From Candidatus Omnitrophota bacterium (GTDB taxonomy: Bacteria; Omnitrophota; Gorgyraeia; Gorgyraeales; Gorgyraeaceae), in contig JAGVFL010000179.1 of assembly GCA_020057645.1 (NCBI GenBank), forward strand, positions 1-5,185: a stretch of 5,185 bases of DNA. The letters are read 5' to 3'. Made by a program: the position numbers and the translations under genes. The notes beneath the pieces were generated by a model. That model was not told the origin of the DNA. It did not search any database and saw only the letters and a program-made list of their open reading frames with translations. Of the stretch, positions 1 through 5,185 are shown piece by piece. Each line of letters starts with the position of its first letter. The stretch's first letter is position 1.

Positions 1-423
1 ACAATGTTAGCTGAGAGGCTGTTCAAAAGATTAAAGGGATGGTCTGGCCTCAAGGTTACTGTCATGCATAATGGGATTTGCCCTACAGGTAAAAATTGCG
101 GCGCGTGCAATGAGCTGGATTCGGAATTTTCAATAATAAGCGATAAGGACAGGTTGAACGAAAAAGGCAAGGATACGCAGCGTTTTAAAAAAGCAGGAGC
201 TCGAAAAGTGCTCTGGCTCAGGGCTAAACCCGAAGGCCTTAAAAAAGGGCTTAAGAAAGCAGTTTCTATGTTTAAAGGAGCAAAAGGGCTTATTATTGAG
301 GGGACCAGCGTCCTTAGATATGTCAAGCCGGACCTGGCAATACTTGTGAAAAAAAAGAATTCTATTTTAAAACCTTCTGCAAAAGAGATATTTAATAAAA
401 TAGATTTAATCGTTACAGTTTGA
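1..423 (+). CDS. MobB-like GTP-binding protein, 5' end cut by window edge
   Basis: This is probably a relative of MobB, the P-loop GTPase that assists attachment of a guanine nucleotide to molybdopterin. The frame is open through base 1, and its first codon (ACA, Thr) is followed by MLAERLFKRL. That is the helix that normally follows a P-loop ending in GK-T/S, so the gene probably starts upstream and the ATG at 4 is internal. Counting from that Met, GKDTQRFKKAGA (55-66) matches the MobB-type 'GKDs.r...aGA' segment. IIEGTSVL (97-104) looks like the Walker B-side 'vEG' strand, and KPSAKEIFNKIDLIVTV closes the domain. C26, C32 and C35 (C-x5-C-x2-C) form a possible metal site that E. coli MobB is not known for. 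The position directly before moaA and moaC supports a Moco role. The match rests on short motifs, and a different small P-loop nucleotide-binding family is possible. Confidence 0.55.
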   Translation, partial: TMLAERLFKRLKGWSGLKVTVMHNGICPTGKNCGACNELDSEFSIISDKDRLNEKGKDTQRFKKAGARKVLWLRAKPEGLKKGLKKAVSMFKGAKGLIIEGTSVLRYVKPDLAILVKKKNSILKPSAKEIFNKIDLIVTV

Positions 424-429
424 TATAAT
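401..429 (+). promoter_or_regulatory. Candidate extended -10 promoter for moaA
   Basis: TGATATAAT at 421-429 is a perfect extended -10 element (TG-n-TATAAT). It overlaps the TGA stop of the upstream gene. The hexamer 17 bases further upstream (TAGATT, 401-406) matches only half of the -35 consensus, which is tolerable for an extended -10 promoter. Transcription would start near 435-437 and leave only about 6-8 bases before the moaA ATG. No good Shine-Dalgarno sequence precedes that ATG (only AAAAGAAA). The transcript would therefore be nearly leaderless, or the motif may be a chance match in AT-rich DNA. This is inferred from sequence alone. Confidence 0.4.
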
Positions 430-442
430 TTAAAAGAAACTT

Positions 443-1438
443 ATGGATAAACTTATAGATAGATTTGGGAGGGGGATAAATTATCTGCGTATTTCTGTTA
501 CAGACAGGTGCAATCTAAGATGCATATATTGCATGCCGCCTGAAGGCATCCTGGCCAGGCCGCATGACCAGATATTATCCTTTGAAGAGATTTACAGGAT
601 AGTGGATGTCGCGGTCAGGTTAGAAATAAACAAGGTCAGGATTACAGGAGGAGAGCCGTTAGTAAGAAAAGACCTATCCTTATTTATCAAAAATCTGAAG
701 CGCATCAATGATTTGAATGAAATTGCGCTTACAACCAATGGCGTGTATCTGAAAGAGCACGCTTTTTCTCTCAAAGAAGCTGGCTTGGACAGGGTAAATA
801 TCAGTTTAGACAGCCTTGTGCCTGAAAAATTCCGGGAAATAACCCGCGGCGGAAGCCTGGCGAGGGCGCTTGAAGGCATGGAAGCCGCGCTTTCAGCGGG
901 GCTTTGGCCGGTAAAAATAAATGTTGTGCTTTTGAGAGGTTTTAATGATTCAGAGATAATCTCTTTTGCCGGTCTTGCCAGGTCAAGGCCTGTGCATGTC
1001 AGATTTATAGAATACATGCCCACGCATCTGGGAGGGTATTCCTATAAAGAACTTTTCTTCAGCTCATTAGAAGCCAGGGCTATTCTGGATTCTCTCGGAG
1101 AACTCATACCAATAGAAAATAACTGCGGGGTAAGCGCTGCAAAGGTCTTCAGGATCAAAGGCTTTCATGGAACAATTGGATTTATATCTCCTGTAAGCGA
1201 GAATTTTTGTTCTTCCTGCAATAAGCTTAGGCTTACATCAGATGGCTGCCTGAGGAGCTGTTTACATTCATCAAAAAGTATAGATCTGAAGGCTGCCATG
1301 AAAAATGGCGCTTCAGATAATGATCTGGCAGGGCTTATAAGAGAAGCAGTAGATTCAAAACCGGCCTCTCATAATCTGGGAACTGCGCCGGCAGGCATTC
1401 CCTCTGAACATTTCAGCATGTGCCAGATAGGCGGATAA
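443..1438 (+). CDS. moaA: GTP 3',8-cyclase MoaA (radical SAM)
   Basis: MoaA is a cytosolic radical SAM enzyme that rearranges GTP to 3',8-cyclo-GTP, the first step of molybdenum cofactor synthesis. MoaC then completes that step. The protein has 331 residues, normal for the family. The N-terminus FGRGINYLRISVTDRC leads into C23-x3-C27-x2-C30, which binds the SAM-cleaving 4Fe-4S cluster. GGEPL at 69-73 is the SAM-binding motif. C256-x2-C259-x13-C273 is the second 4Fe-4S cluster that holds GTP. The chain ends in the Gly-Gly (330-331) expected of active MoaA. In the usual 'CNRLRLT' segment the first Arg is Lys (K261), and C269 and C327 are extra cysteines. The start fits the family's N-terminus, although the ribosome-binding site is poor. 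It lies 19 bases after the MobB-like gene and 14 bases before the preferred moaC start. Confidence 0.98.
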   Translation: MDKLIDRFGRGINYLRISVTDRCNLRCIYCMPPEGILARPHDQILSFEEIYRIVDVAVRLEINKVRITGGEPLVRKDLSLFIKNLKRINDLNEIALTTNGVYLKEHAFSLKEAGLDRVNISLDSLVPEKFREITRGGSLARALEGMEAALSAGLWPVKINVVLLRGFNDSEIISFAGLARSRPVHVRFIEYMPTHLGGYSYKELFFSSLEARAILDSLGELIPIENNCGVSAAKVFRIKGFHGTIGFISPVSENFCSSCNKLRLTSDGCLRSCLHSSKSIDLKAAMKNGASDNDLAGLIREAVDSKPASHNLGTAPAGIPSEHFSMCQIGG

Positions 1439-1452
1439 AGGATAAAATGGGA

Positions 1453-1884
1453 ATGATAGATATAGGAAAAAAAGAAGTAACTTTAAGAGAGGCTATCGTA
1501 GAAGCGAGGGTTTATCTTAAAGCCGGCGTTATCAAACTGATAAAAGATAAAGAAATACCAAAAGGAGATGTCTTGGAAACAGCCCGGGTGGCCGGGATTA
1601 TTGCTGCAAAAAAAACAGCGGAACTCATCCCGTTCTGCCACCCTATTCCCATAGAGTTTGTAGATATAAAATTTTCTTTGAAAAATAAGGAAATAGAGAT
1701 TAAAGCTACAGTAAAAGGCCAGGCTAAAACAGGAGTGGAGATGGAGGCATTTACAGCCTGCGCGGTAGCCGCTATTACGATATATGATATGTGCAAGGCA
1801 TTTGACAGAGAAGCGGTTATAAAATCCATTATGCTTTTAAAAAAAAGCGGCGGCAAAAGCGGAACGTATATAAGAAAGGCATAG
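1453..1884 (+). CDS. moaC: Cyclic pyranopterin monophosphate synthase MoaC
   Basis: MoaC converts the MoaA product 3',8-cyclo-GTP to cyclic pyranopterin monophosphate in the cytosol. In this 143-residue version the catalytic features are intact. They are K37 in PKGDV (E. coli K51), CHP with H63 (E. coli H77), GVEMEA with E96 and E98, YDMCK with D112 and K115, and the KSGGKSG signature near the C-terminus. The start is a choice. The in-frame ATG at 1420 overlaps moaA by 19 bases, has no ribosome-binding site and adds non-family residues. AAGGA at 1438-1442 serves either the ATG at 1447 (4-base gap) or at 1453 (10-base gap). I prefer 1453 because MIDIGKKEVT aligns with the usual MVDVS-K-T start. 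The family usually has about 155-165 residues, often through a variable N-terminal extension, so this is a short form. It is probably co-transcribed with moaA and the following thioesterase. Confidence 0.96.
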   Translation: MIDIGKKEVTLREAIVEARVYLKAGVIKLIKDKEIPKGDVLETARVAGIIAAKKTAELIPFCHPIPIEFVDIKFSLKNKEIEIKATVKGQAKTGVEMEAFTACAVAAITIYDMCKAFDREAVIKSIMLLKKSGGKSGTYIRKA

Positions 1885-1887
1885 ACT

Positions 1888-2343
1888 ATGAAAAAGAAAA
1901 CTATAGCAGAATCAAAAACAGTGTTATCTGAAGTGATGATGCCGGCATACGCCAACCACTACGGCAGCGTGCACGGAGGCACTATATTAAAGCTGGCGGA
2001 TGAGGCGGCATTTGTGGCAGCTACCAAGCACGCCAGGAAAAATGTGGTAGTGGCGTCTATGGACCACATTGATTTCAGGCACCCTGTCCGCATAGGGGAT
2101 CTATTGACGCTTTCCGCTTCAATATGCCATGTGGGCAGGACATCAATGGATGTAGAGGTAGAGATAACAACTGAAAAGATAAAACAGGGCACTAAACTCA
2201 ATATAGGTTTTGCGTACCTGACAATGGTGGCCTTGGATGAAAAAGGCAGGCCTGCAAAGGTGCCCGGCCTTCTCTTAAAGACAAAAGAAGAGATTGAGAA
2301 AAATAAAGAGCTGAGGTTAAGAAGGGAAAAACGCATCAAATAA
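1888..2343 (+). CDS. Acyl-CoA thioesterase, hotdog fold (YciA/ACOT-BFIT type)
   Basis: This is a single-domain hotdog protein of 151 residues, predicted to hydrolyse acyl-CoA thioesters to free acid and CoA in the cytosol, usually as a hexamer. The ANHYGSVHGGTIL segment (22-34) holds N23. LADEAA (36-41) holds D38 at the start of the central helix. These match the catalytic Asn and Asp of YciA and ACOT7 thioesterases. VASMDHIDFRHPVRIGD (55-71) and GRTSMDVEVE (83-92) are the next conserved strands. The lysine/arginine-rich C-terminal helix (from about 131) is common in this group. Chain-length preference cannot be read from sequence. The start is supported by AAAGG at 1875-1879, 8 bases upstream, and by a 3-base gap to moaC. 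One base separates its stop from the CoA ligase, so the two are probably translated together. Confidence 0.93.
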   Translation: MKKKTIAESKTVLSEVMMPAYANHYGSVHGGTILKLADEAAFVAATKHARKNVVVASMDHIDFRHPVRIGDLLTLSASICHVGRTSMDVEVEITTEKIKQGTKLNIGFAYLTMVALDEKGRPAKVPGLLLKTKEEIEKNKELRLRREKRIK

Positions 2344-2344
2344 T

Positions 2345-3826
2345 ATGGACTATTGGAATAAATTAAGTTTCCTGCCCCGAGAAGAACTAAAGAAGATCCA
2401 GAATCAGAAACTGCGCAATTTTGTCACCAATCAGCTCTATCCTTTCAGCCCGTATTATCGCAAACTGCTGGACCGTTATAGCATAAACCCCAGGCATATA
2501 AAAACCGTAGAAGACCTTAAGATAATCCCATTTACCAGAAAAGAGGATTTTCTGCCTCATGGCGCAAGCCCGCATGGTTTTATGGATTTTATATTGCAGC
2601 CAGATGAGGTGCTAATAAAAAAATACTGGCCTAAAGCCAGATTATTTAAACTGGGCCTATTGAAATTATTGAAAGGCAAATCCTATGTAAAGGCGCGTCT
2701 TGATAAGGAATATCGACCTATTTTCCTTACAGCTACAACAGGGACAACTCACGACCCTGTTTCATTTTTATATTCTGATTATGATATCAATAATCTGCGC
2801 ATTTCAGGATACAGGCTGCTGGAGGTTTTTAAAGCAAAGAGCCAGATACGGGCTGTAAATTTATTTCCTTATGCTCCGCACCTTGCTTTCTGGCAGACAG
2901 TGTTCGCAGGGCTTACGCACGATAATTTTGTTCTAAGCACCGGCGGCGGCAAGGTTATGGGCACCAAGGGGAATATCGAGGCTATAAAGAAGGTGAATCC
3001 GGATGTCCTGATAGGCGTGCCAAGTTATTTATATCATGTAGTGCGCTCGGCAAAAGAGATGGGGATACACCTGGACTCTGTTCAAAAAGTAATCCTGGGC
3101 GCGGTGGCTGTTCCGGTAGGATTTAAAGAAAAGCTGGCAGGCTTGCTTAAAAGTATGGGCGCAAAACATGTAAGGATCATGGGCACATACGGTTTTACAG
3201 AAGCGAAATGCGCATGGGGAGAATGCCCTGCGCCTATAAAACTTTCCAGCGGCTACCATACATATCCTGATAAAGAGATTTTTGAGATTATAGACCCTGA
3301 TACAGGGGAGGTTAGAGGAGAAGGCGAAGACGGAGAACTTGTTTATACAGCTATTGAAGCCAGAGGAAGCTGTGTTTTGCGTTACAGGACAGGGGATCTG
3401 GTTAAAGGAGGCATTACCTATAGGAGATGCCCGTATTGCAAAAGGACTGTCCCGCGCATCTCAAGTAAGATATCCAGAGTTTCCAATATCAAGAACCTCA
3501 TGTTTTCCAAGATAAAAGGCACATTGGTTAATCTAAATATCCTTAGCTCAATCCTTGAGGGTGAAAAAAGGATTGACGAATGGCAGATTGAGATAAGAAA
3601 GAAAGATAATGATCCTTATGAGATTGATGAGTTGATCATTTATGCGAGTTTGACAGGCAATCTAGACCACCAGGCATTAAAAGAAAGTCTAAATTCCAGG
3701 ATTCAGGCAGCGACTGAGATTATACCGAATAGAATAATCATATTACCGCATAAAGAAATGCTTGAGCGCGTAGAGATGGAAACATCCCATAAGGTGAAAA
3801 GGATAATGGACTTGCGGCCAAAATAA
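2345..3826 (+). CDS. Phenylacetate-CoA ligase (PaaK)-like AMP-forming enzyme
   Basis: This 493-residue protein belongs to the acyl-adenylate-forming superfamily, PaaK branch. Such enzymes activate a carboxylic acid with ATP to an acyl-AMP and pass it to CoA. The N-terminus YPFSPYYRKLLD (32-43) followed by IIPFTRKEDF (60-69) is PaaK-like. The phosphate-binding A3 loop is TTGTTHDPV (131-139), with His136 where Gly is usual. TYGFTEA (281-287) is the A5 motif with E286. LRYRTGDL (345-352) holds the ribose-binding D351. K483 in SHKVKR near the end is a plausible adenylation lysine. C289/C294, H305 and C362-x2-C365 could bind zinc, as in some PaaK relatives. The protein is longer than typical PaaK (about 430-440), with extra sequence at about 80-125. 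The acid substrate is unknown. The ATG follows the thioesterase stop after 1 base. No well-spaced ribosome-binding site is visible, so it is probably translationally coupled. Confidence 0.85.
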   Translation: MDYWNKLSFLPREELKKIQNQKLRNFVTNQLYPFSPYYRKLLDRYSINPRHIKTVEDLKIIPFTRKEDFLPHGASPHGFMDFILQPDEVLIKKYWPKARLFKLGLLKLLKGKSYVKARLDKEYRPIFLTATTGTTHDPVSFLYSDYDINNLRISGYRLLEVFKAKSQIRAVNLFPYAPHLAFWQTVFAGLTHDNFVLSTGGGKVMGTKGNIEAIKKVNPDVLIGVPSYLYHVVRSAKEMGIHLDSVQKVILGAVAVPVGFKEKLAGLLKSMGAKHVRIMGTYGFTEAKCAWGECPAPIKLSSGYHTYPDKEIFEIIDPDTGEVRGEGEDGELVYTAIEARGSCVLRYRTGDLVKGGITYRRCPYCKRTVPRISSKISRVSNIKNLMFSKIKGTLVNLNILSSILEGEKRIDEWQIEIRKKDNDPYEIDELIIYASLTGNLDHQALKESLNSRIQAATEIIPNRIIILPHKEMLERVEMETSHKVKRIMDLRPK

Positions 3827-3863
3827 GTTTACACTTTAACAATGTCAGAGTGTAAACTTATTT
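3821..3863. promoter_or_regulatory. 15-bp inverted repeat between ligase and thiolase genes (operator or terminator hairpin)
   Basis: AAATAAGTTTACACT (3821-3835) is exactly repeated in reverse complement at 3849-3863. A T·G and a T-A pair extend the stem inward, leaving a loop of about 9 bases. The left arm includes the stop codon of the ligase gene. Only 3 of the 15 pairs are G-C, and no clean T-run follows the stem, so this is a weak candidate for an intrinsic terminator. TTTACA (3828-3833, 5 of 6 to the -35 consensus) lies 17 bases before TGTAAA (3851-3856, 4 of 6 to the -10 consensus). The dyad could therefore be an operator lying across a weak promoter for the thiolase operon. Because the element is a palindrome, the same promoter-like pattern reads on both strands. 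The inverted repeat is certain; its function is inferred. Confidence 0.6.
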
Positions 3864-3871
3864 GAAGGGAG
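3864..3871 (+). promoter_or_regulatory. Strong ribosome-binding site of the thiolase gene
   Basis: GAAGGGAG lies 6 bases before the ATG at 3878 and is the best Shine-Dalgarno match in the window. It fixes the thiolase start. It sits just outside the inverted repeat, so it would stay accessible even if that hairpin formed in the mRNA. Confidence 0.75.
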
Positions 3872-3877
3872 ATAGTT

Positions 3878-5128
3878 ATGTCGCGCATTGCAATAGTTGA
3901 TGGCATCAGGACGCCTTTTGTAAAGGCCTGGACAGATTTTGAGGATATGGGCGTCCATGAATTGGGAAGGATTGCGGTGAGAGAGCTGCTGGAAAGGAGT
4001 GGCCTGGATCCGGGCAAAGTAGATGAGGTAATTTTTGGGTCAGTAGCTCAATCTCCGGAAGCAAGCAATGTAGCTCGTATAATATCAATTATGGCCGGAA
4101 TACCCAAAGAAAAGCCTAGCTATACAGTTTCCAGGAATTGCGCTTCTGGTTTTGAGTCTGTAACCAGCGCTCTTGAGAAGATAAATTCAGGTCTTGATGA
4201 AATAGTGATAGCAGGCGGCGCAGAATCCATGTCAAATATACCTTTAATATATAATAGAGATGCTACAAAGATATTTTTTAAGCTTTCGAAGTCCAAGAGC
4301 GCCCTAGAAAAGCTGGTTAATTTATTAAGTTTCAGGCCGAGGCATTTTTTGAAGCCGGTAATAGGGTTGCAGCTGGGGTTATCGGATATTATCTGCGGGT
4401 TGAATATGGGCCAGACAGCAGAGGTTCTTGCTAAGGAATACGGCATTACAAGAAAAGAGCAGGATGAATTCGCCTTGATAAGCCATAAGCGCGCGCTTCT
4501 GGCGAAGGAAAAATTAAAAGAAGAAATTGTTCCTGTGATACGAGGCCCAAAATACGATAAAGTAGTAGAAAATGACAATGGCGTAAGGGAAAATATCAGC
4601 ATGGAAGACCTCTCTAAGCTCAAACCGTATTTTGATCGCTATTCAGGCACTGTGACAATAGGGAATTCCTGCCAGGTCACTGATGGGGCGGCCGCGGTCC
4701 TGGTGATGAAAGAAGAAAAGGCAAGAGCATCAGGCTTTACGCCTTTAGGCTTTATCCGCGCGTATGCCTATGTAGGGGTTGAGCCGGGTAAAATGGGAAT
4801 CGGCCCTGCGTTCGCGATACCTGAAGTGCTGGCAAAGGCAAAATTAAAATTAAGCGATATTGAACTTTTCGAGATAAATGAGGCTTTCGCAGCTCAAGTC
4901 ATTGCCTGCGAAAGGCAATTGGCAATTGATAAGGTAGGCGCGTTAAATAGAGATATACTAAATGTTAATGGCGGGGCAATTGCGCTCGGCCATCCAGTAG
5001 GGACTACTGGTTCAAGGCTTATACTTACTATACTTAAAGAGATGAAAAAAAGAAACCTTAAACTTGGCCTGGTTTCGTTGTGCGTTGGCGGCGGCCAGGG
5101 CGCGGCTGTAATCGTGGAAAGAGATTAA
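3878..5128 (+). CDS. fadI: 3-ketoacyl-CoA thiolase, FadI/trifunctional beta-subunit type
   Basis: This thiolase cleaves 3-ketoacyl-CoA with CoA to acetyl-CoA and a shortened acyl-CoA, the last step of beta-oxidation. All catalytic parts are present in 416 residues: the nucleophile C88 in SRNCASGFES, NEAFAAQ at 334-340, H372 in GGAIALGHP, and the acid/base C402 in LCVGGGQG. Residues about 127-180 form an insert with SALEKLVNLLSFRPRHFLKP, followed by GLNMGQTAE. This matches the loop found in E. coli FadI and mitochondrial HADHB rather than short acetoacetyl-CoA thiolases. In those enzymes the loop contacts the alpha subunit and membrane. The next gene, 2 bases downstream, starts like an enoyl-CoA hydratase, which supports a FadIJ-type complex. 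The start is set by the strong ribosome-binding site and the family N-terminus IAIVDGIRTPF. A biosynthetic acetyltransferase role is less likely given the loop. Confidence 0.92.
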   Translation: MSRIAIVDGIRTPFVKAWTDFEDMGVHELGRIAVRELLERSGLDPGKVDEVIFGSVAQSPEASNVARIISIMAGIPKEKPSYTVSRNCASGFESVTSALEKINSGLDEIVIAGGAESMSNIPLIYNRDATKIFFKLSKSKSALEKLVNLLSFRPRHFLKPVIGLQLGLSDIICGLNMGQTAEVLAKEYGITRKEQDEFALISHKRALLAKEKLKEEIVPVIRGPKYDKVVENDNGVRENISMEDLSKLKPYFDRYSGTVTIGNSCQVTDGAAAVLVMKEEKARASGFTPLGFIRAYAYVGVEPGKMGIGPAFAIPEVLAKAKLKLSDIELFEINEAFAAQVIACERQLAIDKVGALNRDILNVNGGAIALGHPVGTTGSRLILTILKEMKKRNLKLGLVSLCVGGGQGAAVIVERD

Positions 5129-5130
5129 CC

Positions 5131-5185
5131 ATGCAGAATAATCTTAAATTAAGAATAGAAGATGGTTTTGCGGTTATAGAATTTG
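5131..5185 (+). CDS. Start of probable enoyl-CoA hydratase / FadJ-type alpha subunit, cut by window edge
   Basis: Only 18 codons are visible, reading MQNNLKLRIEDGFAVIEF. The pattern 'L-x(4)-EDG-x-AVI-x-F' is the usual first beta-hairpin of the crotonase (enoyl-CoA hydratase) fold. That fold also opens the multifunctional FadJ/FadB/HADHA proteins. The ATG lies 2 bases after the thiolase stop, and GGAAAGAG at 5116-5123, inside the thiolase gene, could be its ribosome-binding site. Placement after a FadI-type thiolase makes the multifunctional alpha subunit (hydratase plus 3-hydroxyacyl-CoA dehydrogenase) the best guess. A stand-alone hydratase cannot be excluded from so few residues. Confidence 0.6.
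   Translation, partial: MQNNLKLRIEDGFAVIEF

Noticed and set aside
592..1023. Long reverse-strand open frame inside moaA
   Set aside because: It lies antisense to a clearly conserved enzyme, shows no recognisable motifs, and is explained by codon bias of the plus-strand gene.
1420..1452. Earlier in-frame ATG for moaC that overlaps moaA by 19 bases
   Set aside because: It has no ribosome-binding site, and the extra 11 residues do not match the MoaC N-terminus. AAGGA at 1438-1442 serves the later ATGs better.
1512..1955. Hydrophobic reverse-strand open frame across moaC and the thioesterase start
   Set aside because: The hydrophobic residues are the mirror of Lys/Glu/Asp codons on the plus strand. 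It crosses two real genes and has no independent support.
3821..3863. Confident call of the inverted repeat as an intrinsic terminator
   Set aside because: The stem is mostly A-T and no uninterrupted T-run follows it. It is kept as an inverted repeat of uncertain function.
4120..4623. Reverse-strand open frame of 167 codons inside fadI
   Set aside because: It is a serine/leucine-rich antisense shadow of a well-conserved thiolase, with no motifs.
4901..4919. Hairpin ATTGCCT-5-AGGCAAT followed by a repeated GGCAATT
   Set aside because: The 7-bp stem lies inside the thiolase coding region, just after the NEAFA motif, and has no T-run. It is most likely a chance product of coding sequence.

Overview
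The window looks like a stretch of bacterial chromosome with genes packed tightly on the plus strand. It holds five complete genes, one gene cut by the left edge and one cut by the right edge. Base composition is moderate (low-to-mid 40s % GC by eye), and the proteins are rich in lysine, isoleucine and glutamate. I see no RNA genes, insertion sequences, CRISPR arrays or phage genes. The mix of genes and the sequence style would fit an uncultivated, probably anaerobic Gram-negative lineage (an Omnitrophota- or deltaproteobacteria-like genome is my guess). Nothing in the window fixes the taxon.

Left part (1-1884), molybdenum cofactor (Moco) synthesis. A MobB-like GTP-binding protein enters from the left edge, apparently cut inside its P-loop. 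It is followed by moaA and moaC, which together convert GTP to cyclic pyranopterin monophosphate, the first committed intermediate of Moco. A perfect extended -10 promoter sequence overlaps the stop codon of the MobB-like gene, just in front of moaA.

Middle part (1888-3826), acyl-CoA handling. A hotdog-fold acyl-CoA thioesterase and a divergent PaaK-type acyl/aryl-CoA ligase follow moaC with gaps of 3 and 1 bases, so they probably share the moa transcript.

Right part (3827-5185), beta-oxidation. A near-perfect 15-bp inverted repeat fills most of the 51-base gap before a FadI-type 3-ketoacyl-CoA thiolase. The thiolase has the strongest ribosome-binding site in the window and carries the insert loop typical of trifunctional-enzyme beta subunits. 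Two bases after its stop begins a gene whose first 18 residues look like the N-terminus of an enoyl-CoA hydratase/FadJ-type alpha subunit. This suggests a fadI-fadJ pair running off the right edge.

Taken together, a Moco-synthesis module and a fatty or aromatic acyl-CoA module are joined head to tail. The inverted repeat at 3821-3863 is the only clear regulatory boundary between the moa-to-ligase block and the fad block. I found no obviously new multi-gene system. The points most worth checking are that dyad, the cysteine cluster in the MobB-like protein, and the altered ATP-binding motif of the ligase.
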